Below, one piece after another: positions 48,865 to 60,791 of a DNA stretch of 64,000 bases; the first letter of the stretch is position 1, and each line of letters begins with the position of its first letter. Under the pieces are notes generated by a model that saw nothing but the letters and a program-made list of their open reading frames with translations, did not search any database and was not told the DNA's origin. The DNA comes from Zingiber officinale (lineage: Eukaryota; Streptophyta; Magnoliopsida; Zingiberales; Zingiberaceae), in NCBI RefSeq assembly GCF_018446385.1, contig NW_024589871.1, positions 248,001 to 312,000 on the forward strand. Direction: 5' to 3'. Made by a program: the position numbers and the translations under genes.

Positions 48865-50098
48865 AAGGATGCAGTATCTCTGGATCACTCAAATATCACT
48901 GGTGAAGCCCACTTCACTCAATGTTCCGGACAATCGAACTTGGATAAATTCCAAGACGCAGTGCATAATGAAGTTCCACATAACATCATGTGGAAGAAGT
49001 TTTGCCATTACTGGGACAAAAGAAAGTTGAAACGGACTACCAACTAGTTTATGTGCAAGTTTAGTTATGGCTCATATTCTAGCTTTAATTGTTTTGTCAA
49101 GCATGATCTCATATGGCTGTATCATTTTAATTGATCAATTCAATCTACCTCCTTTCTCTTTTTCCTGGTTGTACATGCCAACACGGTATATCTCAAAACA
49201 CCAGAATCGAGTGCAGGTACTAGCAACACTGATCCTGTTCTTTGTTTACTGGAGGATGGATTCGGAAATTAAAAAAAGTTTTTTCGTCGAAAATTTTCAA
49301 TTATTTATTTCGCAATGAATTATTCATCCTTCGTATTTGATGGTGTCAGTGCACCGTCATGGTTCGAAGCTCAGCTGGGTTTGAATCCCATCATGCTTGG
49401 TCGGAAGCTCAATTGGGTCTGAATGAGTCTGATTGCCTCAAATTTAGTAAGTGTATAATAAAATAATATTGACTTAAGTGTTTTTAGTTGATATTATTTA
49501 TCTAGTTTAAGTCAATTAATTCTGAGAGGATTAATTTAATCCTATAAATTTAAATCGAGAAGCGTTTATAATGAATGGTATATTAGTCTTAGCATTTTTA
49601 AAGAGACATTCTATTACCCAAGAGGGCTGAAGAGATGAATAAAAAATTAAACGTTTAAACAATCCATTTTGTAAAAGCTATTATTATTATTATTAAAGTA
49701 TTGTAGATTATTAAGATTGCTAGGGCATGTTCCATAGGTAGAATTTTCTAAATGAGTTTTAAAAAAAAAAAATTTAATATGTCACATTGAAAGACATAAA
49801 AATTTATTACTTTCCGTAATAAAAATATCTACCTACAAATCTTAAATCACATTGTTAATTAATTAATTATTAGTTCCACCATAATTAATTTTGAGAGAAA
49901 AAAGTAATTTAGATTTTTACTATTACTTTTAAATTAAAATCTCAAATCTCATGTCCATAATGATTTAAACTTTTTTATTTAACTTTTTAATTTCATGAAC
50001 CTCTAAGAAAAATCTTGTATTGGAAATGTCCTATTATCAAATTATTAATCCTCTTCCTTAAGCAAGAAAAACAAATTATTTCTGTTCCTTTTGAATAC
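48865..50098. other. 3' untranslated region and AT-rich spacer
   Basis: The part after the PMT stop, up to perhaps 49300, is probably transcribed; its 68-residue reading frame (48841-49047) has no recognised similarity. From 49440 the DNA is AT-rich with an (ATT)n run near 49680 and no gene. Confidence 0.5.
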
Positions 50099-50101
50099 TT
50101 T

Positions 50102-50307
50102 GGGTGCGTTTAGTTTGTTTAAATTTTCATTTCATTTTTCAAAAACTCATATTTTCTTATTTTTTCAGAAAATATTTTTTTTTATGTTTTTCATTTTCAT
50201 AAAAAATACTTTCTCTTTTTTTTTGAAAATAAACGGAAAAATATAAATTTCTATTTTATCAGAAAATAAAAATAGAAAATAATATAGAAAATACAAACTA
50301 CACGCCC
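50102..50307. mobile_element. Tourist-like MITE
   Basis: The left end GGGTGCGTTTAGTTTGTTT and the inverted right end AAATACAAACTACACGCCC form near-matching inverted repeats. TTT flanks both sides (50099-50101 and 50308-50310), a possible 3-bp target duplication. The element is 206 bp, AT-rich and without coding. It lies about 0.5 kb upstream of the TLP18.3 gene, in or near its promoter. Confidence 0.75.
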
Positions 50308-50658
50308 TTTGATTTCTTTAATTGACATCGAGTATCAATTTACATTAATTAATTTTAAAATGATCCGATCCCAAAGACAATTCATTAACTTAGTATTTTT
50401 AAATTAACTGAAAATTTTATCTATTAATTTATCAACACTAAAATTCGATCGATTCTTACCTACCTAAGCCGTCAATGCAATCGCCATGCAGTTTTAATAC
50501 TAGTTTAATTGTTTTAAAGGTGCTCCAAATTTTTAGTTGTATTTATAAATCGCCCGAAATTCATCCATTACGATACAGACAAAATGCCTTATCCGAATAA
50601 AAAACTAGCCATCCAATCACGCCACTCCAATTCCTCATCAAATCCATTACCAGAAAAC

Positions 50659-50688
50659 TTTTTATTTTATTTTATTTTATTTTATTTT
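50659..50688. repeat. (TTTTA)n microsatellite
   Basis: Six TTTTA units, about 105 bp upstream of the TLP18.3 start codon. Confidence 0.9.
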
Positions 50689-50792
50689 GAAAGAAATTAA
50701 AAAAAAAAAACCTCCAACTGCCTAAAAATTCACAACCACTTCCCTTTTCGGTCATCTCCTCCCGGCTCCCTCTCCTCTTCGTCCCTCCTTCA

Positions 50793-53767
50793 ATGGAGAC
50801 CATCCTCTCACCTTCCACCTTCACCCCTCTCTTCAACCCCAAGCCCTACTCATTCCCTAAGCAACCCAAGCTCCCGCTTCTCTCCAAATCCTTTGCCTGC
50901 GCACTCAACAATTTTTCTACCTCTTCTTCTTCTTCTTCCTCCTCCACCTCCAAGAAGACCTGGATCTCCCACCTCCACCATGGCCTGGCAGCCGCTGCCC
51001 TATCGCTCGCCATCAACTTCTGCCCCGTCCCCTCCCTCGATCTCCCTGCCGCCGCTTCGGAGTTCGACGTGCTGAACGAGGGCCCCCCGCAGGAGTACAT
51101 CCTCGATGATGCCGGCGTCCTCAGTCGTGTGACTAAGTCGGATCTGAATACCTTGTTGTCTGATCTGGAGTCGAGGAAGAATCTCCACATCAATTTCGTC
51201 ACTGTCCGCAAACTCACGGTGAGCAGCTTACTTGAGAGAAATGGTAGGGTTTCTTCTAGGTTTTCATTGTGTTCTCTCTGGCTATTTCCGTGGCCGTAAG
51301 TCTCGAGAATATGTGTGCATTTTATTTTGATTGGCAATATCATTTAGACACGGAGATGTGTTGTTTCCCTTCATCTAAACGCATCCAATGACTTTGATTT
51401 ACAGAGTAAAGCAGACGCTTTTGAGTATGCTGATCAGGTGCTCGAGAAATGGTATCCTACTGTTGAACAAGGGAACAACAAAGGGTTAGTTGTATTGGTT
51501 ACCACTCAAAAGGAAGGGGCAATCACAGGAGGACCTGCATTCATTCAAGCAGTTGGAGATACTATTCTTGATGCGACTGTGTCGGAGAACCTTCCTGGTA
51601 GGATTTCTTCGTTTTTTTTTGTTGTGTTTTTCTGGCTAATTACCTCTATGATACAACTCTTCTGTGATTTGCATTGTCAAGGAAGAGTTTATTGCCCATC
51701 AAACTCGAAAAAAAAATAAGCTCCTTGGAATCTGACTACCAAAGTCATTGTTACTATGACAAAGACCTAACGAATTGATTTTGATAGGTCAATTTGTCGT
51801 GGTTCTATGGCTTGCTCTTAATGCACGCCGCCACAAACTAAAAATGACATCCATTCTTTTGTGTTGTGTCGGTAACAAGTAATTGTTGAGTTGAATTTCC
51901 CTACTCAGTATGAAATTTCCATCTAGATCCTGTCAACATAGGGGGTGAAATATGATAGAATTGATAAATTTCCACGTGTAGAGCTGATAATTATTAGAAA
52001 CTCTAGGTTTGCTGCAATTATTGGTTTAGACTACATTGTATCATATCTAATTGATAAAAAAAATATATTGGAAGGACAGTTGGTCCGTCCAAATTCTTTA
52101 TTGGGGGATGATGCGGTGATAATGAAGGCCCACCCTGTTGATACAGTAGAGGTTAAAAAAGGTCAAAGTCAAGGCGGTCAATATGTAAATGGTATCGGCC
52201 AGTCGGGCGAAGTTTGCCCTGACCGAGGAGAAGGCTTCAATCCGCCGTCACCTTCGACACGGGGAGCAATCGAACAACCGACGCTCAAGGGAGACAATGT
52301 GCAGAAGTCGAGCTAAGTGACTACCCCGCTCAGCTAAACAGATGTATGCAGAGTTCAACTTTGTCCAAGCGACTTCCTCGCTCGGCCTGGCAACAGGCTT
52401 TGGCCGAGCGGCTACCCCACTCGGCCTGGCAGTAGGCTTCGGTAATAACCAAGTGGTGCCACCGACACCGGGCATGGATATCCAGAAAATCGTATGATGG
52501 AAGCTTCCACTGTCACTTTAGAGATATGCTTGACTCGTTAAGGTACTGTGTCAAGGACACTTTACTGACAAGTCTTTTCAAGAAAAGCCTTGGGAAGCGT
52601 GCTCGCCTTGGGAAGCGTGCTCGCGCGCTACTGGAGCTCTATATAAAGGGGGTCCAAGCATCGGCGAAGGTATGCGATATTCACCGTTTGCACTACAGTC
52701 TTCTTGTTGCTCCGCCTTATTTTCCATCGCCGGTGATTGACTTGAGCATCGGAGGGCCAACGTCGGGGACCCTTTTCCTGACTCGGCACTGATGTAGTTG
52801 TGTTGCAGGTCCGAGCGGAATCCATAGGAGGTCAGCGTGAACGCTATATCCCCAACTTTCCGTCCCTTTGACTTTCAGACATGATCTGGAGTAAAACAAT
52901 GATTTATAGTATATGTTTCTATTGTCAGCATCCACAAAATGTATGACTTATAGCTTCTATGACATAAAAAATCTTACTTGCTGAAGGATGCATTGATATC
53001 TGACCAATTCTAAACATGACTTTGCTTGAAATTCTGAATTACTAAACTTAAAAGAATTCAAAACAATTATTAACAAAAGGAAGTATTCATTTAATGGTTT
53101 TATTTCAAATTGAAACAACAGGTTACACTCCTGAACTTGGTGACATTCTTTTGTATATTAATTTAGCTGCATTTTCTACAAAGCATTTATTCTATGCTTT
53201 TTAGTTAAATTTAAGCAAGCATTTTAAGAACACTGACATTTAGAAATAAGGGTAGCTTCATCTGTCTCGCCTTTTTATTTTTTAATTAGTTACACGTACT
53301 ACCCTTTAGCTACAAAAAAACTATCTTCTGCTTCTGATCGATATCACTAATGTGCTATATATGTTCTTGACAATTTTCCTCTTTTGAGAACATAAATTCT
53401 ATCTATGAAAATATGAAATCAGGAACTAGCCAGTGAAAAGCATTTATGGAAACTGTTATTGTCTTGCATTCTGATTATTAACATTGCAAGTACTACTCAT
53501 AGTTATTATTGTCTTGCAGTATTAGCTACAGATGAGAAATATAACGAGGCTGTAGTCTCTGCTGCAAAACGTTTAGTTGCTGCCATTGATGGGCTGCCAG
53601 ATCCTGGAGGACCTACATTCAAGGATAACAAGCGTGAATCCAACTTCAAATCTAGAGAAGAGACTGAAGAGAAACGGGGACAGTTTACTCTTGTAGTCGG
53701 AGGTTTGCTGGTGATTGCTTTTGTGGTTCCTATGGCACAGTATTATGCTTATGTCTCCAAGAAGTAG
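50793..53767 (+). CDS. Thylakoid lumen TPM-domain protein, TLP18.3-like
   Basis: This is a predicted 288-residue chloroplast protein like Arabidopsis TLP18.3 (At1g54780). In that plant the protein is a lumenal TPM-domain acid phosphatase that assists photosystem II repair. Three exons join in frame: 50793-51218, 51405-51597 and 53520-53767. The Ser/Thr/Pro-rich N terminus is a transit peptide. A second hydrophobic targeting segment (about 63-85) ends in an alanine-rich cleavage site (PAAASEF), as for lumen import. The TPM domain runs from about 90 to 235 (YILDDAGVLSR, INFVTVRKL, NNKGLVVLVTT, LATDEKYNEAV). A C-terminal membrane helix (264-284) anchors it. Length matches the family (285 in Arabidopsis, from memory). 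The second intron is 1.9 kb because of an LTR-derived insertion. Confidence 0.94.
52095..52865 (+). mobile_element. LTR-derived insertion in a TLP18.3 intron (fossil)
   Basis: The block is GC-richer than the intron around it. It has an LTR-type TATA box (CTCTATATAAAGGGGG near 52638-52653) after the marker GTCAAGGACACTTTACTGAC. It matches 55500-56400 read on the other strand in the same order, from GATGATGCGGTGATAATGA at the left to GGAGGTCAGCGTGAACG at the right. A solitary Gypsy-like LTR is the likely origin. Ends are approximate and no internal coding was seen. Confidence 0.6.
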
Positions 53768-55495
53768 TTGTCGGATCAGAGGAGAAAATTCTAGTTTAAA
53801 GTCGTATCTATTTAGAACTGAAACCCAAAGAATTTTGAGTTGTATATTCTATGCCAACTCCCATTGGCTTGAATTCAATCAAATGACCAAAAAATTAGTT
53901 TACCGGCATGTCGCAGCCGATGTGTTTGTTGGTGTACTCAACAAGATCTCTTTCATTCCAGAACTAATGTTCTTCCAGCAATTCCATGTCATCCATCCTT
54001 CAGCAGATATGATTTATTTTATTAAATTTTGCAGCGATCATCTCGGTCATTCAATTTTTTTTGTAAGCTTGCAGTCAATCCTCCACTTCTCTCACTCTCT
54101 TAGCAATTTTTACATGTTAAGCCTAACCCCTGGCTCGGTCTTCTTGACTTCGTCTCTTCTAGTTAACTCCCCAAACCAATAAAAAACATGTAGTTTATTA
54201 TAGAAAACTCTTGACTTTGTCTCTTCTTCTGTACCTGTAAGTTATTGTACAACTCTTCTTATTTCTTGTTCATTTAGAAAAATCTTAACTATATCATAAA
54301 AGTATAAAACTATTTGGGTTTGACCATATCGAAAAATTAATGCATGGATGAAAATTACATGCGTTCGATAGTACAAGAAATAGAGCTTTTGGCAATTGAG
54401 AATTTCATTGCTCTTATAATCATTACTTCATTTAGTTAAAGTATTAGATGTATAATTTCATATGTATTGTAGTAAAAGGATAGAATTCGTCATCCAACGG
54501 TTTCATATGGTTGAGGAGGTAAATCGAGAAGCTGTAATTGATCACTACGAGGAGGATTGTTAGTTCGGCTTTGCTGAAAATTGATCCCTGCCATATAGTA
54601 TAGTGAATATAACACAAGTATGGTACCGTCACATTAGCGATCCTCTCACGACTATTCTACATCATTGAGAGAGAGTTCAACAGAAACCCAAATTGACAAG
54701 TGTATGAGTGGAGTTCATAGAAATGATGAAATCTTCTATTAAATTTTAGTCTCACTTATTACAATCATTATCCTACGCACTTATTAGCGGAGTTAGCACT
54801 GGAGGAATAGTGAATAAAACACAAGCATTAATTGATTGGTGGCATTAGTCCGACATAATGAAAAGAATTTAAAAATCCATTTTTTTTTCTTGTTTATTAA
54901 TTTTAACTTGAATACCTACCGTGCATAACAATCTTATACATTAAATAAGAAAAATTATAAAATGATGCCTTAATAATAAAATTTAGATAATTTATGATAT
55001 ATTATTTATTTGGAAAATTTTCAGAATGCTTTGCTATTTATATTTTACCATTTTAAATCACCACCAAATCTCTTTCCAAAGGGCGAACTTTGATATTAAT
55101 AAAATATTAGGGTCTTTTTAAAAACCTATTAAAACTTAGATAAATTATCCTGTTTATTATTTTTTATTATCATGTTTCTTAAAATGATATTTTTTTTTTA
55201 TAAAAAAACCTATATAGAGAAATACATTAGATTCTAGATTCATGTCCGACCATAGTCAAACAAGGCAATTAAATCTCCATCAGATGCATTATTATTCAAC
55301 CCACGAAATTAATTTTCTAGATTCAATGTTATACGTCTTCTCGGACATGGAATGTCTATACGATTTTGGTGTCGAAATTCGACACTCCTCCTGAGTATGT
55401 CTTTTTATTTTTTCATATTTTAACCATTTATATTAATAATTAATAATCATCCATAATTTACTTTATAGATTGATCATGTCCAAAAATCAAAGAAA
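53768..55495. other. 3' untranslated region and AT-rich spacer
   Basis: About 53768-54250 may be transcribed as the 3' end of the TLP18.3 gene. The rest is AT-rich with no recognisable gene or intact transposon. Confidence 0.5.
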
Positions 55496-55499
55496 AAAA

Positions 55500-56400
55500 A
55501 AACTAAGGATGTAACATTCACAGTGACCTCCTAAGGACTTCATGTAGACCTGCAATACATACTACGTCAATGTCGAGCCAGAAAGAGGTCTCCGGCGTTG
55601 ACCCTCCAATGCACAAGTCAGTCACCGACGATAAAGAATAAAGCAGAGCAACAAGAAGACTGTAGCATAAACAGTCAATATCACATGTATTGTGTACCTC
55701 CGTCGATATTTGAACCTCTCTTTATATATCGCTCCGGTAGCGTGCGTGCACGTTTTCTAAGGCGAGCGCATTTTTCAAAACTTTTCCTGAAAAGATTTGT
55801 TAGTAAAATGTCCTTGACATAGTACTTTAACGGACCGAGCATATCTTTGAAATGACGGTGAAAGCTTTCGTCGTACGATCATCTGGCTGTTCATGCCTGA
55901 TGTTGGTGACATCAACTCCCAAAAGAATGTTGATGGATATCAATATACTGTACCGCTAGTCCGAGTGGGTTGACCGCTCGACCGATGATTTGTCGTTCTG
56001 GTGTCCCGTCTGGTCGGCCAGAACCTCGATAACCCTTTACGTGTCTACTCGACCGACGTTCCACTCTGCCACTGTCGAGACCTTTTATTAGGTCGAACGG
56101 GATACTCGCTCGGCCGAAGTTGAACTCTATCGATGTTAATTAGGCTCTGTTGTCTGGTCGAGTGGGGTAGTCGCTCGGCTCAACTTTTATACGTCGTCTT
56201 CCTTGAGCGTCGGTTGTCTGCCTTCTCTTCGTAGCAAAGGCGACGATGGGTCGGAGCCCTCTCCTTGGTCGGGACGTGCTTCGCACGACTGAACGATGTC
56301 ATCTATGTGTTGACCGTCTTGACTTTGGCCTCCTTTAACTTTCACTATAGTAACAGGATGAGATCATTCATCATCACCATATCATCCATGTTAATCTAGA
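55500..56400 (-). mobile_element. LTR-derived element, opposite orientation (fossil)
   Basis: Read on the minus strand, this is a longer relative of 52095-52865. The shared landmarks are GTCAAGGACAT, an LTR TATA box (GATATATAAAGAGAG near 55720-55734) and the ACAGTCTTCTTGTTGCTC stretch. The extra middle has many GGTCGAGCGG-type words. It looks like a solitary LTR of the same family and ends about 350 bp before the ARM-repeat gene. Confidence 0.6.
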
Positions 56401-56748
56401 GATAGATCGATAAGATGTCTAGCACGAACAAAGAATCTTTTGACCCACAAGATTCAATGTTAAACGCTAATTGATTTGGCCTAAAGAACCTTCCTCGAAC
56501 GTCAGTAACTAGACATCCAGCCGTATACAAGTCTTCGTTGACTTGGTTTTTTGAGAATATCATACACAAGTCACCTGTTGGTCAGCCGCGCGGCACGCGC
56601 TCGTCGACCTGGAAAAGTAGAAGCACGAGAAGAAGGCAACACGCACGCCCGCGCTACAATACTGCAATTTATATATTCGAAGGCATCATCGATCATCTCC
56701 TAAATTTGAACCCATGCACCAGAGCAAACCGTCGAGGCCGCACGATCG

Positions 56749-59010
56749 ATGATGTTCGCGAAAGAGCAATCAGCAGGAGGAGATCCACAAGGCGACACGA
56801 GGCCGCACGATGTCCAAATTCCGGTACGACGACCCATCAGCACCACCCCTACCTTGGACACCGCAGGCCACTCTCTCTTCGCGCCTCATCCGGAACCGTG
56901 CGATCCAAATCCAACCCCGACGGAGCGGCAGAGCAGCAAAATCCACACCACTACTCCTGAAAAGAAGCTAACCCTCTTCGCCTTCCATCTCGCGATACTA
57001 GAGAAGTCCGCCACCGGACTCGGGGCGCTGGCCTTCATCTGGGCTACAACTGTTGTTCTTGGTGGTTTCTCGAACAATCTCCGGGGAACGGACTTCGCTT
57101 TTTTGACGATAATTCTCGTCATCGAAGGCATCCGAATTTTCAGCCGCAGTCATGAGCTACAGTGGCAGCAGCTCCCCGCACACCCTCTCAGTAACAGTTT
57201 CCGACCGTTTCAGTACTTTAGACCAGATGCTGGTTGGATCGTCGCATCGAAATTCATAAGCAGAGCACTCTCTTTCCTTCAGCTCCTGTCTGCCGTTACC
57301 TGCGTGACGCTCTCCTTGATGCGCCTGATTGATCAGGATTATGGCAAGCAAGACAGGCATGGGAAGATCTCGTTAAATCTATTCTACGGACTAGCACTCG
57401 GTGAAGCTCTCATTTTTTTGGTGGAAAGAAGCTACTGGGCGTGGAGGATCTACTGGTGTCGTCTTCTGGAGAATGTTAGTCGGGAGTATAAGCTCGGCCC
57501 GACGGGAATCCTCCCGATTAGGCGATTCTTTTACGAGGTTTACACCAAATGCATTAACGACAGCGCCTTAGACGGCTTCAAGATGAACTTGGTGAGCTTC
57601 GCTAAGGACTTGCTGGACTCCGAATTCAACGATGAACAGCTCATGGGGCTCCGAGTCCTGCGGAAGTTGGTGCACAATGACCGTTTTGCCTTCGGCACGC
57701 TGAGAAAAATTGGGTCTTCGACGTCGACGATGGAGAGGCTGATCGAGATGCTGAATTGGAAGAACCCTCGAGAAGAAGAGATCAGGCTGTGCGCGGCAGA
57801 GATTTTGTCAGAGCTCGCAGGGAGGAGGAGAAACGTGCTTCGAGTCGCCGCGATTCCTGGAGCAATGGAGTCGTTGTCATCGTTGCTTCACAGTGGCAGG
57901 ACCTCTGATCGGACTAATCCTGATATGGAGTACGTCTTCTCTGAGCTCAACCTGTTGGGCCTGCTCATCTTCAAGAAGCTCTCCGCTGACCATGACAACT
58001 GTTGGAAGATCGGAACCACCAGAGGCCTCCTCTCCAAGATCATAGACCTGACTGGTTCAAGCAGAGCACAAAGCAGAGTAGTCAAACGATCATTGCAAGT
58101 GGTGAAAATGCTAGTCGATGCTGAAGGAGAGGTCGGCAAAATGCTCCGGCAGGAGATATCCAAAGTAGTATTCACGGTGAGCAACATAAGGGAGATCGTG
58201 AAGAACGGAGATATCCGGATGCAGAAGCTGGGAATTGAGATACTCAAAAGCTTGAGTATGGATGAGCACGCTAAGGAGGAGATTGGTAACACAGGGGGTG
58301 TCATCAATCTGCTGCTGTCGACCTTTTTCATGCCTGGATTTAGTGATGAGGAGAATTACGTATGCAATCAAGCAGGAGAGACCCTGGCGTTGTTGGCATT
58401 GGAAAGCGGCGACAATTGTGATCGTATATTGAAGAAACCAGAGGTATTGAAGAAGCTCATCGGCGTGCTAACAGATCCTGTTCTTCGGATCAACGCTTCG
58501 AGGATTTTGCGCAATTTGTGTGCTTATACTAGAATGGAATGTTGTGATAGTCTCAGCCAAGTTGCCGTCGCCATGCCCACGGTACTGAAGGCCGTCTTGA
58601 AGGAAAAAGGGAAACTATTGGAAGTATCTGTTGGTCTAGCCACACAGCTCTGCAAGATCACAAATCATGGTGAGTTTTCTCGAGCACTGGAGCAAGCTGG
58701 AATTCAAGAGATTGAGCTCGTCGAGAAGCTTGTAGACATACTGAAGGAGTATGACTATCCAGATATCAGGGTCCCGAGAATAAGGAGGTTTGTGATTGAG
58801 CAAGCCATTTGGATGATGAACTCCGACGGCAACAGTGTCGGATTATTCGAGAAATTTGGAATGGAGAGACTGCTGGAGTCTGTGGAAGAGACGACGTCGG
58901 AGCTGGAATGCTTCCATATATTTTCCGGCAGTGTCGGACTAAGCCGGCACAAAGAGACCATGTCTTATCTTGTAGAAACAGCCTCGAATATAATGAGGGC
59001 TGGAAACTGA
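56749..59010 (+). CDS. ARM-repeat protein with N-terminal membrane helices
   Basis: This is an intronless gene for a predicted 753-residue protein. After a Pro/Thr-rich cytosolic start (1-72) come about four hydrophobic segments (about 74-107, 113-132, 163-193 and 207-240). From about 260 to 740 the rest is helical armadillo/HEAT-like repeat, with units such as EIRLCAAEILSELAGR, LGIEILKSLSMDEHAKEEIG, ETLALLALESGDN and NASRILRNLCAY. Plants have a small family of such uncharacterised membrane ARM proteins (Arabidopsis At5g18980 and At3g06210 are comparable, from memory, and somewhat longer). No catalytic motif is visible; a scaffold role is only a guess. The start is the first of two adjacent in-frame ATGs; TTATATAT at 56669-56676 could be its TATA box. 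The sequence looks intact. Confidence 0.88.
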   Translation: MMFAKEQSAGGDPQGDTRPHDVQIPVRRPISTTPTLDTAGHSLFAPHPEPCDPNPTPTERQSSKIHTTTPEKKLTLFAFHLAILEKSATGLGALAFIWATTVVLGGFSNNLRGTDFAFLTIILVIEGIRIFSRSHELQWQQLPAHPLSNSFRPFQYFRPDAGWIVASKFISRALSFLQLLSAVTCVTLSLMRLIDQDYGKQDRHGKISLNLFYGLALGEALIFLVERSYWAWRIYWCRLLENVSREYKLGPTGILPIRRFFYEVYTKCINDSALDGFKMNLVSFAKDLLDSEFNDEQLMGLRVLRKLVHNDRFAFGTLRKIGSSTSTMERLIEMLNWKNPREEEIRLCAAEILSELAGRRRNVLRVAAIPGAMESLSSLLHSGRTSDRTNPDMEYVFSELNLLGLLIFKKLSADHDNCWKIGTTRGLLSKIIDLTGSSRAQSRVVKRSLQVVKMLVDAEGEVGKMLRQEISKVVFTVSNIREIVKNGDIRMQKLGIEILKSLSMDEHAKEEIGNTGGVINLLLSTFFMPGFSDEENYVCNQAGETLALLALESGDNCDRILKKPEVLKKLIGVLTDPVLRINASRILRNLCAYTRMECCDSLSQVAVAMPTVLKAVLKEKGKLLEVSVGLATQLCKITNHGEFSRALEQAGIQEIELVEKLVDILKEYDYPDIRVPRIRRFVIEQAIWMMNSDGNSVGLFEKFGMERLLESVEETTSELECFHIFSGSVGLSRHKETMSYLVETASNIMRAGN

Positions 59011-59840
59011 AACAAATAGTCCTGTTGTGTGTGTCTGTGTTTTTGTAGAATTCAATCTTTAAAGTGGATCTACCTAGTTTTAATTCATTGACAATCTGAA
59101 ACATGTGATGAAGTGAATGTGCAAAGTTTCTGATAGTTTTTTGTGTCTTCCAGTGCTCATGCAGTGAGCAAATGCCCGCAACCTGCTGAACATTGTTTTT
59201 TTTTGGAGATCAAAGTTAATGCTGCGAAACCATGAATAGACAGACTATGTAAGTCTTTCGAGTGTGCAGAATTTCTTAAGTGTGTCTGCATGCTTCTCTT
59301 AATTAAAGTTATTTTCTCTGGTGCATATAAAAAAAGCAGCAATGTTGTATCTCGTAAATATATTGAAATATAATGTATAAAAAAAGTTATTACAGTAACG
59401 ATGGAAATTATTATGTATCTAAATATTTATCTTTTTTTTTAAATAGATTTGTTCGAAAATTGAAAAAATAGTTGACTAAGAATATCACTTCAATATTGAC
59501 TGTGGGGGAGACTCTTACTCATCAAAAGATGACTCGAAAGGATCCTATATATTAAAAATAACGTTAGCAACTGAAATAGAAAAGAAGTCCCAGTGTGGAC
59601 ACTCCAGTGTTCAAGTTAATAATTAAGTCGAGTGAAGTATAATGAATAATCGAATGAACAATGACCATCAGGGTGTAAATTGTATAGCATCACATACTTT
59701 TCTATAGGGTTATTATTTATGCATGAATCTAAAAATATTTTTTTTTAAAAAAGAATAAATTATGAAGATACTCTGACACTTTTCTCAAAATAAACTTACA
59801 GTTATTGTATTTGTCATAATTAAGAGAAACTTCTATCGTA
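59011..59840. other. 3' region of the ARM gene and spacer
   Basis: A (TG)n-rich TGTGTGTGTCTGTGTTTTTG follows the stop codon. The rest is AT-rich with no recognised gene. Confidence 0.5.
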
Positions 59841-59841
59841 C

Positions 59842-59938
59842 AAACTTACATATGAAATATTATCTAACCTCCGTGACAAAAAAAGCCAAAAAACTTACAT
59901 ATGAAATATTATCTAACCTCCGTGACAAAAAAGCCAAA
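59842..59938 (+). repeat. 49-bp tandem duplication
   Basis: Two nearly identical copies (59842-59890 and 59891-59938) of AACTTACATATGAAATATTA followed by TCTAACCTCCGTGAC and an A-run. The near identity suggests a recent event. Confidence 0.95.
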
Positions 59939-59984
59939 AAAAAAAAAGAATATGATGTCGTTGGGTTAAGGGACCTACCATATG

Positions 59985-60440
59985 ATTATATGATAAGCCA
60001 ACTGAGTTTTGCATATGACCTGATCGGCCATCGCTCGCAAGGACCACCAATCAGATTTATAGAGTATTATTGGGGATTTATCCCTCACTCGTCCCTAACT
60101 TGGTTTACCTGTTTAGCTAATGAGTTTAATTGGACCGAACGCCCATTCTATCCAATCGGATCATAATTCTGATCGACCAACCTACTTGATCGAGCTGGTT
60201 AGGCATGTCATCTTAGAGTGGAAAAGAAGTCTGGGTTCTAAGGAGTGCTAACTTGTTTTGAGTAATTCATCAATGTTGAGGGCTTCGATGTCCAACTGGC
60301 CTATCGGTCTGGTCGGACGGACTCTCGACCATGACAATTGATCGTGCTGAATTTGAATGTTGATCGCTTCCTTAATTTTGATCGTCATATCATCTAATCT
60401 CTTGACTTTGATCCAATCCAGAGTTTCCACGTCATGGGTC
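59985..60440 (-). mobile_element. LTR-like retroelement remnant (fossil)
   Basis: The block is GC-richer than its flanks, with CTGATCGGCC, GACCAACC and GGTCGGACGG words shared in style with the LTR-like remnants at 9725-10300 and 55500-56400. No coding or clear end was seen, and the orientation is uncertain. Confidence 0.3.
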
Positions 60441-60587
60441 GTATCAGCTAGAAAGCTGAATGGAAAATAAAAATTAGTCCCACGGAGTAATAGATAGAAT
60501 TGTGTCTAATTTATATTGAATCATAACTACAAATATTATTGTAGCAATATAATATTTAGATCCTAGAATACAAGTACATTAGTATGG

Positions 60588-60791
60588 CAAAAATTACTCA
60601 AGCAACCTAATCAATATTTTATGACTCGAATTATTTTTCCTACCTTCCTCAAAATTGAAACAGACAATCAACTTATGACCCATCAAATAAGCAACTTCTC
60701 TCAAAAATTGCTCAAGTAAACTAATCAATATTTTATTACTCGAATTATTTTTCTTACCCGCCTCAAAATTGAAATAGACAAGCAACTTATG
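60588..60791 (+). repeat. 114-bp tandem duplication
   Basis: Two copies (starting at 60588 and 60702) share CAAAAATTNCTCAAG, CTAATCAATATTTTATNACT and CCTCAAAATTGAAANAGACA. The second copy is cut short near 60791. Confidence 0.9.

Noticed and set aside
48841-49047. 68-residue frame after the PMT stop codon
   Set aside because: It lies in the probable 3' untranslated region, partly across a predicted 3'UTR intron, with no family similarity.
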